Shown here piece after piece: positions 37,911 to 48,070 of a stretch of 64,000 bases of DNA (within the stretch, counting starts at the first letter, position 1; each line of letters opens with the position of its first letter). Position numbers and translations under genes: made by a program. The notes beneath the pieces were generated by a model. That model was not told the DNA's origin, ran no database searches, and saw only the letters and a list, made by a program, of their open reading frames with translations. The stretch is from contig NZ_JAGIBD010000011.1 in assembly GCF_017744555.1 (NCBI RefSeq), forward strand, positions 13,873-77,872, given 5' to 3'. The DNA is from Cellulomonas sp. GTDB lineage: Bacteria > Actinomycetota > Actinomycetes > Actinomycetales > Cellulomonadaceae.

Positions 37911-39593
37911 TCAGCGACGCAGCTCGAGGTACTTCGCGATGAGGGCCTTGGTCGACGGATCCTGCGCGGCGAGCGCCGACGCGTCGCCCTCGACCGCGGG
38001 CGCGATCTCGGTCGCGAGCTTCTTGCCGAGCTCCACGCCCCACTGGTCGAACGAGTCGATGCCCCACACGACGCCCTGCACGAACGTGATGTGCTCATAC
38101 AGAGCGATGAGCTGACCCAGCACCGACGGCGTGAGCGACGGGGCGAGGATCGACGTCGTCGGGCGGTTCCCCGAGAACACCCGCGCCGGCACGATGTCCT
38201 CCGCGGTGCCCTCGGCCCGCACCTCGTCGGCCGTCTTGCCGAACGCGAGCGCCTTCGTCTGCGCGAAGTAGTTCGCCAGGAACAGCGCGTGGACGTCGGT
38301 GTCGCCGTCCTTCAGCGGGTGCGCGGGGTTCGCCACGGCGATGAAGTCGGCCGGGATGAGCCGCGTGCCCTGGTGGATGAGCTGGTAGAACGCGTGCTGG
38401 CCGTTGGTGCCGGGCTCGCCCCAGAACACCTCGCCCGTCTGCGTGGTCACGGGCGTGCCGTCCCAGCGCACCGACTTGCCGTTCGACTCCATGGTCAGCT
38501 GCTGCAGGTACGCCGGGAACCGGTGCAGGTACTGCGCGTACGGCAGCACCGCGTGGGTGTGCGCGCCGAGGAAGTTGACGTACCAGATGTTGAGCAGCCC
38601 CATGAGCACCGGGACGTTGCTCGAGAACGGCGTGGTCGCGACGTGCTCGTCGACCGCGTGGAACCCGGCGAGGAAGTCGCGGAACCTGTCGGGACCGATC
38701 GCGATCGCGAGCGACGTGCCGATCGCGGAGTCCACCGAGTACCGGCCGCCGACCCAGTCCCAGAAGCCGAACGCGTTGGCGGGGTCGATGCCGAACGCCG
38801 CGACCTTGTCGAGCGCCGTCGAGACGGCGACGAAGTGCTTCGCGACGGCGTCCGTGCGGGCCGCGTCGTCGTCCGCGAGGTGGCCGGCCGCGGCGAGCTG
38901 CTCCCAGAGCCACGCGCGGGCGAGGCGCGCGTTCGTCAGCGTCTCCAGGGTGCCGAACGTCTTCGACGCGACGATGAACAGGGTGGTCGTCGGGTCGAGG
39001 TCCTTGACCTTCTCGGCCAGGTCGGTCGGGTCGATGTTCGACACGAAGCGGACCTCGAGGCCCTCCTGCACGTACGGCTTGAGCGCCTCGTACGCCATGA
39101 CCGGGCCGAGGTCGGAGCCGCCGATGCCGATGTTGACGACCGTGCGCACCCGCTCGCCCGTCACGCCCGTCCAGGCACCCGAGCGGACCTTGTCGGCGAA
39201 CGCGTAGACCTTGGCGAGGACCTCCTGCACGTCGTGGTCGACGTCCTGCCCGTCGACGACGAGCGGGGGCTGCGCACCCGCCGGGCGGCGCAGGGCCGTG
39301 TGCAGGACCGCGCGGTCCTCGGTCACGTTGATGTGGTCGCCGCGCAGCTGCGCCTGCAGGCGGTCAGCGAGCCCGACCTCGTCGGCGAGGCGCACGAGCA
39401 GGGCCAGCGTCTCGTCGGTGACGAGGTTCTTCGACAGGTCGACGTGCAGGTCGGCCAGCGTGAGGGAGAGGCGCTCCGCGCGGCCGGGGTCGGTGGCGAA
39501 CCAGTCGCGCAGGTCGACGTGGAGCGTCGACTCGTGCGCGCTGAGGTCCTGCCAGGCGCTCGTGGAGGTCGCGTCGACGGGTGGCGTGGGCAT
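37911..39593 (-). CDS. pgi: Glucose-6-phosphate isomerase
   Basis: [75 protein letters not shown]. Confidence 0.96.
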   Translation of the reverse strand: MPTPPVDATSTSAWQDLSAHESTLHVDLRDWFATDPGRAERLSLTLADLHVDLSKNLVTDETLALLVRLADEVGLADRLQAQLRGDHINVTEDRAVLHTALRRPAGAQPPLVVDGQDVDHDVQEVLAKVYAFADKVRSGAWTGVTGERVRTVVNIGIGGSDLGPVMAYEALKPYVQEGLEVRFVSNIDPTDLAEKVKDLDPTTTLFIVASKTFGTLETLTNARLARAWLWEQLAAAGHLADDDAARTDAVAKHFVAVSTALDKVAAFGIDPANAFGFWDWVGGRYSVDSAIGTSLAIAIGPDRFRDFLAGFHAVDEHVATTPFSSNVPVLMGLLNIWYVNFLGAHTHAVLPYAQYLHRFPAYLQQLTMESNGKSVRWDGTPVTTQTGEVFWGEPGTNGQHAFYQLIHQGTRLIPADFIAVANPAHPLKDGDTDVHALFLANYFAQTKALAFGKTADEVRAEGTAEDIVPARVFSGNRPTTSILAPSLTPSVLGQLIALYEHITFVQGVVWGIDSFDQWGVELGKKLATEIAPAVEGDASALAAQDPSTKALIAKYLELRR

Positions 39594-39736
39594 GGAGACT
39601 CCCTCTGTGACGGGTGGACGGCGGCGACTGCGCGGCAGCGGGCGGCCGCGTCCAACCTAGTGCGCGCCGACAGGGGGTCGCACGGGACGTCCGGACCTGG
39701 GCAGGACCGTCCGCGCGGTGTGCCTAGGGTGTGGGC

Positions 39737-40060
39737 GTGTCCCGCATCCCCACCGCCGTGATCGCCGCCCTCACCCTCGTCGTCGGGTTCGCCGTCGCGC
39801 AGTCGACGGGCGTGCGCGCCCTCGGCGGGGCCGTGCTGCTCGCCGGCGTCGCGTGGTGCGCGGTCCGCGCCTGGCGGCCCGCCGGTGCCGCGCGCACGCT
39901 CGCCGTGGTCGTCATCGGCGCGGTGTGCTTCGTCGCGTCCCACCTGCTCGCGCCGTACCTGGGGGCGTGGCCGTCCGTCGTGCTCGTCGCGGCCGTGCTC
40001 GGGGTCGCGACCTGGCTGCTCGTCGACCACCGCACGAGCGGGCTGCTCGCGCAGTCCTGA
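39737..40060 (+). CDS. Small hydrophobic membrane protein, DUF3017-like
   Basis: VSRIPTAVIAALTLVVGFAVAQSTGVRALGGAVLLAGVAWCAVRAWRPAG...; several TM helices. Confidence 0.6.
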   Translation: MSRIPTAVIAALTLVVGFAVAQSTGVRALGGAVLLAGVAWCAVRAWRPAGAARTLAVVVIGAVCFVASHLLAPYLGAWPSVVLVAAVLGVATWLLVDHRTSGLLAQS

Positions 40061-40063
40061 CGC

Positions 40064-41119
40064 CTACGCGTCCCCGAGGGCCGACCTGACGAGCGGCGCG
40101 ACCTCGGTGCCGAGCAGCTCGATCGCGCGCAGCGACTCGCGCTGCGGCACGCCGGACAGGTCCATCTGGAACGCCTGGCGGTCGTGCCCGAGCACCGCGT
40201 GCAGCTCGACGATGTGGGACGCGACCTCCTCGGGCTCGCCGACGAAGTACGCGCCGCCGCGCGAGGCCTGCGACTCGAACGCGATCCGGTTGGGCTGGCT
40301 GAACCCGCGCTCGGAGGCGATCCGGGCCATCGACGCGCGCCAGTACGGGTAGAAGAACTCGCGTGCGGCGCGGCCGTCGTCGGCGACGAAGCCCATGCCG
40401 GCGACGGACACGAACGGACCGTCGGGCCGCGGGGAGGCGGACTCGGCGAACGCCCGCCGGTACGACTCGACGAGCGGGGCGAACGACGCCGGCCGGCCGC
40501 CGATGATCGCGTAGCTCACGGGCAGGCCGAGCACGCCGGCGCGGACGGAGGACCGGGGGCTGCCGCCGGTCGCGACGGCGATCCGCAGCCGCGGGCCGAG
40601 GCCGGGCTTGTCGAACGGGCGGGGGAGGACCACGGCGTCGTCGAGCGGCGGCCGGAACCGGCCCGACCACGTGACCCGCTCGGCGTCGTCGAGCGCGAGC
40701 AGCAGGCCGATCTTCTCGTCGTACAGGTCGTCGTAGTCGTCGAGCGACGCACCGAACAGGGGGTACGACTCGATGAACGACCCGCGCCCGGCGAGCAGCT
40801 CGACGCGGCCGCCGGAGTAGAGGTCCATCGTGGCGAACTGCTGGTAGACACGCACGGGGTCCTCGGTGGACAGCACCGTGACGGCCGACCCGACGGTGAT
40901 GCGCGACGTCTGGGCGAGGCCGGCGGCGATGACGGTCGACGGCGACGAGATCGCGTAGTCGGGCCGGTGGTGCTCGCCGATCCCGACGTAGTCCAGGCCG
41001 ACCTCCTCGGCCAGGCGGATCCGTTCGAGGACGTCCCGCAGCCGCTGCGCGGGGGAGGTGAGCGCGCCGCTGACCGGATCAGGGTGAATGTCGCCGAACG
41101 TGTAGAGACCCAGTTCCAT
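40064..41119 (-). CDS. LLM-class flavin-dependent oxidoreductase (luciferase-like)
   Basis: MELGLYTFGDIHPDP...RLRDVLERIRLAEEVGLDYVGIGEHHRPDYAISSP...QQFATMDLYSGGRVELLAGRGSF. Confidence 0.9.
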   Translation of the reverse strand: MELGLYTFGDIHPDPVSGALTSPAQRLRDVLERIRLAEEVGLDYVGIGEHHRPDYAISSPSTVIAAGLAQTSRITVGSAVTVLSTEDPVRVYQQFATMDLYSGGRVELLAGRGSFIESYPLFGASLDDYDDLYDEKIGLLLALDDAERVTWSGRFRPPLDDAVVLPRPFDKPGLGPRLRIAVATGGSPRSSVRAGVLGLPVSYAIIGGRPASFAPLVESYRRAFAESASPRPDGPFVSVAGMGFVADDGRAAREFFYPYWRASMARIASERGFSQPNRIAFESQASRGGAYFVGEPEEVASHIVELHAVLGHDRQAFQMDLSGVPQRESLRAIELLGTEVAPLVRSALGDA

Positions 41120-41230
41120 GTGCGAGGCAACGAACGGCACGCCCGTGCTGTTCCTGCGAACCCGCTGGTGGGGGCGCTGAACCGGAGGGGATTCGTCCCA
41201 TGAGTCAGGTGTGTGAACGGACGGTCACGA

Positions 41231-41246
41231 TGTGATCACGGTCACC
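41231..41246. promoter_or_regulatory. Crp/GlxR-type binding site upstream of ROK regulator
   Basis: TGTGATCACGGTCACC fits TGTGA-N6-TCACA with one mismatch; lies 8 nt upstream of TTGACT. Confidence 0.5.
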
Positions 41247-41290
41247 GGAGGGAGTTGACTTTGATTAATAAGGAAGTTCTACTAACAAAC

Positions 41291-42469
41291 ATGAGAGCGA
41301 CGACGGCGCCGCCCGCGGGAACCGGGCGAGGAGTCGGCCGGGCACTGCGGCCGACGGGCAAGGTGCTCCCCGAGCACGCCCGGGCCCACAACCGCTCGCT
41401 CGTCCTCGGCCACCTGTTCCACGAGACCGCCGCGTCCCGCGCCGACATCGCGCGCAGCACCGGTCTGACGCGGGTCACCGTCTCCGGCCTCGTCGCCGAG
41501 CTCATCGCCGAAGGCCTCGTCGAGGAGCAGGGCCTGCGCATCGAGGGCAAGGTCGGCAAGCCCGCCACGCTCGTCGCGATGCGCACCGACGCGTTCCAGA
41601 TCGTCGCCGTCGACCTCACGAGCGACTCGCGCATCCTCGGCGGCGTCCTGTCGATCGTCGGCGACGTCGTCGCCCGCCGCGAGGTCCCGCTCGACGGTCA
41701 GACGGGGGAGCGCGCGCTCGACCTGCTCGAAGGGCTCTGCCGCGACCTGCTCACGGCCGCCGACCAGCCCGTCCTCGGCATCGGCATCGCGTCGCCGGGC
41801 GTCATCGACCCCGACGGCGTCGTCGTCCAGGCGCCCAACCGCGGCTGGTACGACGTGCCGCTCGCGGCCCGGCTGAGCGAGCGCCTCGACGTGCCGGTGC
41901 ACGTCGCCAACGACGCCAACACGCGCGCCCTCGGCGAGTTCACGTACGGCCGGGCCGCCGGCGGCGGCTCGATCGTCGTGATGGTCGGCGAGGGCGTCGG
42001 CGCCGGGCTCGTGGTCGACGGCGCGCTCGTGCGCGGCCGGCACCACGCCGCCGGCGAGATCGGCCACGTCACCGTCGTGGACGGCGACCCGCGCGACGAG
42101 ACGCCGCTCGAGTGCGCGTGCGGCCGCGTGGGCTGCCTCGAGACCGTGCTCAGCGTGCCGGCCCTGCGACGGCGCACCCAGGGGCTCAGCCCCGAAGACT
42201 CCGACGCCGCCCTGGCGTCGGTGGGACGACTGCTCGGGATCGCACTCGCGCCCGTCGTCTCCGCGCTCGACCTCGCCGAGGTCCTGCTCTCCGGGCCCCC
42301 GGAGCTGCTGGACGGTCCTCTGCGGGAATCGGCGCTCGCCACCCTCCGCGCACGCACCATGCCAGTCATCGGGCAGGGACTGGACATGCGGATGGGTTCC
42401 CTCGACGAGGACGGGGCTCTCGCCGGTGCGGCGGTCCTCGTCCTGTCAGGCCAGCTCGGGGTCACGTGA
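41291..42469 (+). CDS. ROK-family transcriptional regulator
   Basis: HETAASRADIARSTGLTRVTVSGLVAELIAEGLVEEQG; ROK CACGRVGCLE. Confidence 0.93.
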   Translation: MRATTAPPAGTGRGVGRALRPTGKVLPEHARAHNRSLVLGHLFHETAASRADIARSTGLTRVTVSGLVAELIAEGLVEEQGLRIEGKVGKPATLVAMRTDAFQIVAVDLTSDSRILGGVLSIVGDVVARREVPLDGQTGERALDLLEGLCRDLLTAADQPVLGIGIASPGVIDPDGVVVQAPNRGWYDVPLAARLSERLDVPVHVANDANTRALGEFTYGRAAGGGSIVVMVGEGVGAGLVVDGALVRGRHHAAGEIGHVTVVDGDPRDETPLECACGRVGCLETVLSVPALRRRTQGLSPEDSDAALASVGRLLGIALAPVVSALDLAEVLLSGPPELLDGPLRESALATLRARTMPVIGQGLDMRMGSLDEDGALAGAAVLVLSGQLGVT

Positions 42470-42555
42470 CGACCCCGAGCCGACCGACTGCAGTCGGAAT
42501 CACCACCCCGGCGTCGCCGTCCGGCGAACGCCTCGCTCACGGGAGGAACCCCAAC

Positions 42556-43881
42556 GTGAAGATCCTACGTTTCGCCGCCGTCGGCGTGGCGGCAGCACTG
42601 GCGCTGACCGCATGTTCTTCGGGCGACGACACCTCGGACCAGCCCAGTGACAACGGCACGCCCGAGGCCGCCACGATCAAGCTGTGGCTCAACGGCACCG
42701 ACACGCCCCAGGCGCTGCGCGACTACCTGACGACGACGTTCGAGTCGGAGAACCCCGGCTCGAAGCTCGTCATCGAGGAGCAGGACTGGAGCGGGCTCGT
42801 CCCGCGCCTGCAGACGGCCCTCGCCTCCGAGGACCAGACCCCGGACGTCGTCGAGATCGGCAACACGCAGTCGCCGACGTTCACGTACGCCGGCGCGTTC
42901 GCGGACATCACGGGCATGTACGACGAGCTGGGCGGCGACAAGCTGCTCCCCGGCTTCGTCGAGGCCGGCAAGGCCGACGGCAAGCTCTACTCGGTGCCCT
43001 ACTACTCGGGTGCCCGCGCCGTGTTCTACAACAAGGACATGTTCGCGGCCGCCGGCGTCGAGGTCCCGACCACGCTCGCCGACTTCACGACCGCCGCGCA
43101 GAAGCTCCAGACGGACACGGTGTCCGGCTTCTGGTTCCCCGGCCAGGACTGGTACAACGGCGCGGCCTGGATCTACACCAACGGCGGCGACCTGGCCACG
43201 TACGACGGTGGCGAGTGGAAGGGCGCCCTCGCGAGCGAGAAGTCGCTCAAGGGTCTCGACGAGGTCGCGACGCTGTTCAAGACGGCGACGCACGCCCCGG
43301 CCGACTCCGACTCGAACGAGCCGTGGGTGCCGTTCAACGCCGGCCAGGCCGCGATGTTCTCCGCGCCGACCTGGGCGCGCTGGAGCATCGACCTGCCCCA
43401 GTGCAACAAGGGCGTCGCGAAGGACGACAAGTCCGACGCCGCGAAGGCGCTGCTCGCCGAGCAGCAGGCGTGCAACGAGGAGCACACCGGGATCTTCCCG
43501 CTCCCCGGCCTGACCGCCGGTGAGTACGCCACGGGCTTCGCCGGTGGCTCGAACATCGCGGTCGCGGCGAAGTCGAAGCACCCCGAGCTCGCGAAGAACC
43601 TGCTCCGGATCATCTTCTCGGGCGACTTCCAGAACCAGCTCGGCCAGAACGGTCTGATCCCGGGCAACACCGAGTACGCGTCGTCGATGGGTGACGACGT
43701 CTACGCGAAGGCGGCCGTCGCGGCGGCCCTCAACGCCAAGCTCACGCCGGCGGCCGAGAACTGGGCCACCGTCGAGGGCGACCGCATCCTCGAGGACTTC
43801 TTCCAGAAGGTGGCCTCGGGTGCCGACGTGAAGCAGGCCGCGACCGACGCGGACAAGCTCATCACCGACGCGCTCAACTGA
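42556..43881 (+). CDS. Sugar ABC transporter substrate-binding lipoprotein (family 1; DasA-like)
   Basis: Lipobox LALTACSSG; TIKLWLNGTDTPQALRDYL...; SBP family 1; followed by two MalF/MalG-type permeases. Confidence 0.88.
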   Translation: MKILRFAAVGVAAALALTACSSGDDTSDQPSDNGTPEAATIKLWLNGTDTPQALRDYLTTTFESENPGSKLVIEEQDWSGLVPRLQTALASEDQTPDVVEIGNTQSPTFTYAGAFADITGMYDELGGDKLLPGFVEAGKADGKLYSVPYYSGARAVFYNKDMFAAAGVEVPTTLADFTTAAQKLQTDTVSGFWFPGQDWYNGAAWIYTNGGDLATYDGGEWKGALASEKSLKGLDEVATLFKTATHAPADSDSNEPWVPFNAGQAAMFSAPTWARWSIDLPQCNKGVAKDDKSDAAKALLAEQQACNEEHTGIFPLPGLTAGEYATGFAGGSNIAVAAKSKHPELAKNLLRIIFSGDFQNQLGQNGLIPGNTEYASSMGDDVYAKAAVAAALNAKLTPAAENWATVEGDRILEDFFQKVASGADVKQAATDADKLITDALN

Positions 43882-43984
43882 TCACCGGTGGGCCGGTGAC
43901 CACCGACCCACCACCTGATCCGGGTGCCGGTCGGGCTCCCCACCAGGGCAGCCCGACCGGCACCACCAGACAGGAGCTCCTCGC

Positions 43985-44923
43985 ATGGCAGTCACGACCC
44001 TCGAGGTGCCGGGCGACGGCACCACGGCGACGCTGCGTCGCCGGCGCCCCCAACTGGGCGTCTACACCCTGCTCGTCCCGGCCAGCCTCCTCATGGCGGT
44101 CGCCCTCGGCTACCCCCTCGTCCGGCAGTTCGTCATCTCCTTCCAGGAGTACGGGCTGCGCCAGCAGTTCGGCCAGCCCGCCGAGTGGGTCGGCCTCGCG
44201 AACTACACGGACCTCCTGTCCGACCCCTACGTGTGGACGGTCATCGGCCGCTCCATCGCGTTCTGCCTGATCAACGCGGCCGTCACGATGGTGATCGGCA
44301 TCGCGTTCGCGGTCCTCATGGCCCGGGTCGGCGCCGCCGCCCGCATGACGCTGCAGGTCTCCTTGCTGCTCGCGTGGGGCACCCCCGTGCTCGCCTCGAT
44401 GACCGTGTGGCAGTGGCTGTTCGACTCCCAGTACGGGGCGATCAACTGGGTGCTGAGCAACGTCCTCGGCTTCGAGGGCATGGCCCACCACTCGTGGATC
44501 ATCCAGCCGCTGTCCTTCTACTTCGTCGCGACCGTCATCGTCGTGTGGATGTCCGTGCCGTTCGTCGCGTTCTCCGTCTACGCGGGCCTGCTGCAGGTCC
44601 CCGAGGAGACGATGGAGGCCGCGCAGCTCGACGGCGCCTCCGCGCGCCAGCGGTTCTGGAACATCACGATGCCGATGGTCCGGCCGGTCCTGTCCGTGGT
44701 CCTGCTGCTGCAGGTCATCTGGGACCTCAAGGTCTTCACGCAGATCTACGTGCTGCAGCGGGCGGGCGCACCGACGCGCGACACCAACCTGCTCGGCACC
44801 CTCATCTACTCCTACGCCAAGGAGTTCTCCAAGGCCGGGGCCCTGGCCACGATCATGCTGGTCATCACCCTCGCGCTGACCGGGTTCTACATCCGGCAGA
44901 TGCTCAAGGAGGACGAGCTGTGA
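43985..44923 (+). CDS. Sugar ABC transporter permease (MalF-like)
   Basis: Multi-TM; EETMEAAQLDGASARQRFWNITMPMVRPV. Confidence 0.92.
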   Translation: MAVTTLEVPGDGTTATLRRRRPQLGVYTLLVPASLLMAVALGYPLVRQFVISFQEYGLRQQFGQPAEWVGLANYTDLLSDPYVWTVIGRSIAFCLINAAVTMVIGIAFAVLMARVGAAARMTLQVSLLLAWGTPVLASMTVWQWLFDSQYGAINWVLSNVLGFEGMAHHSWIIQPLSFYFVATVIVVWMSVPFVAFSVYAGLLQVPEETMEAAQLDGASARQRFWNITMPMVRPVLSVVLLLQVIWDLKVFTQIYVLQRAGAPTRDTNLLGTLIYSYAKEFSKAGALATIMLVITLALTGFYIRQMLKEDEL

Positions 44924-45843
44924 GCACGCTCGCCACGGGCGCGCAGCCCGCCACCAACGCGACCGCCGACCTGCCCGTCCGCCCGACGAAGACCCGCCGC
45001 GGCGGCAGCCCTGCGTCCTCGACCGCGGGCCGTCGCGCCTGGGGCGTCGTCGCGGTGCTCATCGCCGTCGTCTGGGTGTTCCCGATCTACTGGATGATCA
45101 ACAGCGCGTTCCTGCCGCTCAACAAGCTGCAGGCGCCCGACCCCACGTTCCTGCCGCTGGGCGGGACCATGTCGAACTTCCGCCAGGTGTGGGCCGACCC
45201 GTCGTTCTGGGCCGCGATGCGGATCTCGCTTTCCGTCGTCGTGGTCGTGCTGGTCGCCGCGCTGATCTTCGCGTTCCTCGCGGCGCTCGCCGTCAGCCGG
45301 TTCCGGTTCCGCGGCCGCAAGGCGTTCATCCTCACGATCCTCGTCGTGCAGATGATCCCCGCGGAGGGCCTGTTCATCTCGCAGTTCCAGATGCTCGACG
45401 GCTGGCACCTCGTCAACCGCGTCGCCGGTCTGGCGCTCGTGTACGTCGCTGCGATCCTGCCGTTCACGATCTGGATGCTGCGCGGGTTCGTGCAGGGCGT
45501 GCCGATCGAGCTCGAGGAGGCCGGCATGGTCGACGGCCTCTCGCGCACCGGCGCGTTCTTCCGCATCACGTTCCCGCTGCTCGCACCGGGCCTCGTGGCC
45601 GCGGGCGTCTACGGGTTCCTGCAGGCGTGGAATGAGTACACCCTCGCCCTCGTCGTCATGACCGACCCGTCCCAGCGCACGCTGCCGCTGTGGCTGCAGG
45701 GCCTCGTCGAGGCCAACCGGGCCACCGACTGGGGCGTCGTCATGGCCGGCGCCGCGCTCATCGCGATCCCGGTCATCGCGTTCTTCCTGTTCGTGCAGAA
45801 CAAGATGACCTCGGGCCTGGTCGCCGGAGCGGTGAAGGGCTGA
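44920..45843 (+). CDS. Sugar ABC transporter permease (MalG-like)
   Basis: GTGA overlap; ELEEAGMVDGLSRTGAFFRITFPLLAPGLVAAGVYGFLQAWNEY. Confidence 0.92.
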   Translation: MSTLATGAQPATNATADLPVRPTKTRRGGSPASSTAGRRAWGVVAVLIAVVWVFPIYWMINSAFLPLNKLQAPDPTFLPLGGTMSNFRQVWADPSFWAAMRISLSVVVVVLVAALIFAFLAALAVSRFRFRGRKAFILTILVVQMIPAEGLFISQFQMLDGWHLVNRVAGLALVYVAAILPFTIWMLRGFVQGVPIELEEAGMVDGLSRTGAFFRITFPLLAPGLVAAGVYGFLQAWNEYTLALVVMTDPSQRTLPLWLQGLVEANRATDWGVVMAGAALIAIPVIAFFLFVQNKMTSGLVAGAVKG

Positions 45844-45844
45844 C

Positions 45845-46783
45845 GTGGCAACCGAGCAGAGGCTGACGGTCGGGCTCGACGTCGGCGGCACCAAGGTGCT
45901 GGGCGTCGTCGTCGACGCCCAGGGGTACGTCCGTCACGAGATCCTCGCGAAGACGGTCCCCGGCGCCGCCGGCGTCGTGGCCGGGGCGGTCACCGCGGTC
46001 GAGACCCTCGCGGCCCGGGCGGGCGTCGGGGTCGGCGACCTCGACGGCGTCGGCATCGGCCTGCCGGGCATGGTGCACGCGGGCGACGGCACGGTCGAGC
46101 ACGCGGTGAACCTCGGCATCGAGGAGCGCACGCCGCTCGCGGCGATGCTCGCCGAGGCGCTCGGCGGCGTGGTCCCGGTGCGCGTCGAGAACGACCTCAA
46201 CGTCGCCGTCCTCGGATCGGCGCACGCGCTCGGGCCGCAGGCGCAGGACATCGGCTTCCTCGCGCTCGGCACCGGCGTCGCCGCGGGCCTGCTGCTGGAC
46301 GGGCGGCTGCGGCGCGGCGCCCGGGGCGCGGCGGGGGAGATCGGGCACCTGACGCTCGTGCCCGGCGGCCTGCCGTGCAAGTGCGGCCAGCTCGGCTGCC
46401 TCGAGCAGTACGCGTCGGGCTCCGCGCTCGACGCCGCGTGGCCGAGCCGCCAGGGCATGCCCGCGCCTGCGGAGCTGTTCGCCGCGGCTGAGGCGGGCGA
46501 CCCGGACGCCGTCGCGCTGCGGGACCAGTTCGCGTGGGCCGTCGCGTCGGCGGTGCGGATGCTCATCCTCACGTGCGACGTGCAGCACGTCGTGATCGGC
46601 GGTGGTGTGAGCTCGCTCGGCGAGCCCCTGCTGCGCGTGGTGCGCGGCGAGCTCGACCGCGAGGCGCAGTCGTCGCCGTTCCTGCGGACCGTGCAGCTGT
46701 CGGAACGTGTCACGCTGACCCCGGTCGGTGTGCCCGTGGGGGCCTTGGGCGCCGCGATCGTCGCCAGGGGAGGCCAGCCGTGA
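45845..46783 (+). CDS. ROK-family sugar kinase
   Basis: GLDVGGTKVLGVVVDAQG; GHLTLVPGGLPCKCGQLGCLEQYASG. Confidence 0.92.
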   Translation: MATEQRLTVGLDVGGTKVLGVVVDAQGYVRHEILAKTVPGAAGVVAGAVTAVETLAARAGVGVGDLDGVGIGLPGMVHAGDGTVEHAVNLGIEERTPLAAMLAEALGGVVPVRVENDLNVAVLGSAHALGPQAQDIGFLALGTGVAAGLLLDGRLRRGARGAAGEIGHLTLVPGGLPCKCGQLGCLEQYASGSALDAAWPSRQGMPAPAELFAAAEAGDPDAVALRDQFAWAVASAVRMLILTCDVQHVVIGGGVSSLGEPLLRVVRGELDREAQSSPFLRTVQLSERVTLTPVGVPVGALGAAIVARGGQP

Positions 46784-46817
46784 CGGCGGCCGGAACAGCT
46801 GAGGAAGGACACGTCTG

Positions 46818-47600
46818 ATGGAGGTCGTCATCGCCCCCGCCGAGCAGCTCGCGCGGCTCGCGGCCGACACGATCGAACGGCTGCTGCGGGCGCGCCCCGA
46901 CGCCGTGCTCGGGCTCGCGACGGGCTCGAGCCCGCTGGCCGTGTACGACGAGCTCGCCCGGCGGCACGCCGAGGCCGACCTGTCGTTCGCGCGCGCCCGT
47001 GCGTTCATGCTCGACGAGTACGTCGGCCTCCCGGCCGACCACCCGGAGCGGTACCGGAACGTCATCGAGAAGGAGATCGCCTCGCGCGTGGACTTCGCGC
47101 CCGGTGCCGTCCAGGGCCCCGACGGGCTCGCGGACGACGTGGTCGGGGCGTGCGCGGCGTACGAGCAGGCCATCGTGGACGCCGGCGGCGTCGACCTGCA
47201 GATCCTCGGCATCGGCACCGACGGGCACGTCGCGTTCAACGAGCCCGGCTCGTCGCTCGCGTCGCGGACGCGCATCAAGACGCTCACGCGCCAGACCCGC
47301 GAGGACAACGCGAGGTTCTTCGGCGGCGACCTCGACCAGGTGCCGACGCACTGCCTGACGCAGGGGCTCGCGACGATCATGTCCGCGCGGCACCTGGTGC
47401 TGCTCGCCACCGGGCGCGGCAAGGCGGAGGCGGTGCATCAGCTCGCCGAGGGCCCCGTGAGCGCCATGTGGCCCGCGACGATCCTGCAGCACCACCCGCA
47501 CGTCACGGTGCTCGTGGACGACGCGGCGGCGAGCCGGCTCCAGCTCGCCGACTACTACCGCGAGACGTTCGCCGCCAAGCCGGACTGGCAGGGCCTGTAG
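46818..47600 (+). CDS. nagB: Glucosamine-6-phosphate deaminase
   Basis: VLGLATGSSPLAVYDEL; LDEYVGLPADHPERYRN; ILGIGTDGHVAFNEPGSSLASRTRIKTL. Confidence 0.95.
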   Translation: MEVVIAPAEQLARLAADTIERLLRARPDAVLGLATGSSPLAVYDELARRHAEADLSFARARAFMLDEYVGLPADHPERYRNVIEKEIASRVDFAPGAVQGPDGLADDVVGACAAYEQAIVDAGGVDLQILGIGTDGHVAFNEPGSSLASRTRIKTLTRQTREDNARFFGGDLDQVPTHCLTQGLATIMSARHLVLLATGRGKAEAVHQLAEGPVSAMWPATILQHHPHVTVLVDDAAASRLQLADYYRETFAAKPDWQGL

Positions 47601-47605
47601 GCGTG

Positions 47606-47640
47606 CCGGGCCGCCGTCCGGGACGGTCGACGCGGCCCGG
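47606..47640. terminator. Nested hairpin after nagB
   Basis: CCGGGCCGC ... GCGGCCCGG, overlapping alternative hairpin CCGTCC-g-GGACGG. Confidence 0.6.
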
Positions 47641-47683
47641 ACGAACCCTGGTCGCGTCGGACCCCCGACGTACACTCGTCGGC

Positions 47684-48070
47684 ATGAGTGAGCCCTTGCC
47701 GCCGAGCACCGGACCCGACGACCCGTTCGGCCCGGACCAGGGCACCTCGACGAGCGTCCTGGAGCGCCAGGAGACCCACGAGCAGGTCGAGCCGGGAGAC
47801 CACGAGCGCTTCGCGCACTACGTGCGCAAGGAGAAGATCATGGAGTCGGCCCTCAGCGGCCGACCCGTCGTGGCGCTGTGCGGGAAGGTCTGGGTGCCGG
47901 GTCGCGACCCCAACAAGTTCCCGGTCTGCCCCGTGTGCAAGGAGATCTACGAGGGGCTGCGCGAGCCGCAGGACGGCGAGGGCGCCGGCGGTGAGTCGGG
48001 CGGCTCCGGCGGGTCCGGAGGCTCCGGCGGTCGCCGCTGGGGCTTCGGCCGCGGCTCGTCGGCCAAGTGA
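47684..48070 (+). CDS. DUF3039-family protein with CxxC motif
   Basis: HERFAHYVRKEKIMESALSGRPVVALCGKVWVPGRDPNKFPVCPVCKEIYEGL; Gly/Ser-rich tail. Confidence 0.85.
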   Translation: MSEPLPPSTGPDDPFGPDQGTSTSVLERQETHEQVEPGDHERFAHYVRKEKIMESALSGRPVVALCGKVWVPGRDPNKFPVCPVCKEIYEGLREPQDGEGAGGESGGSGGSGGSGGRRWGFGRGSSAK

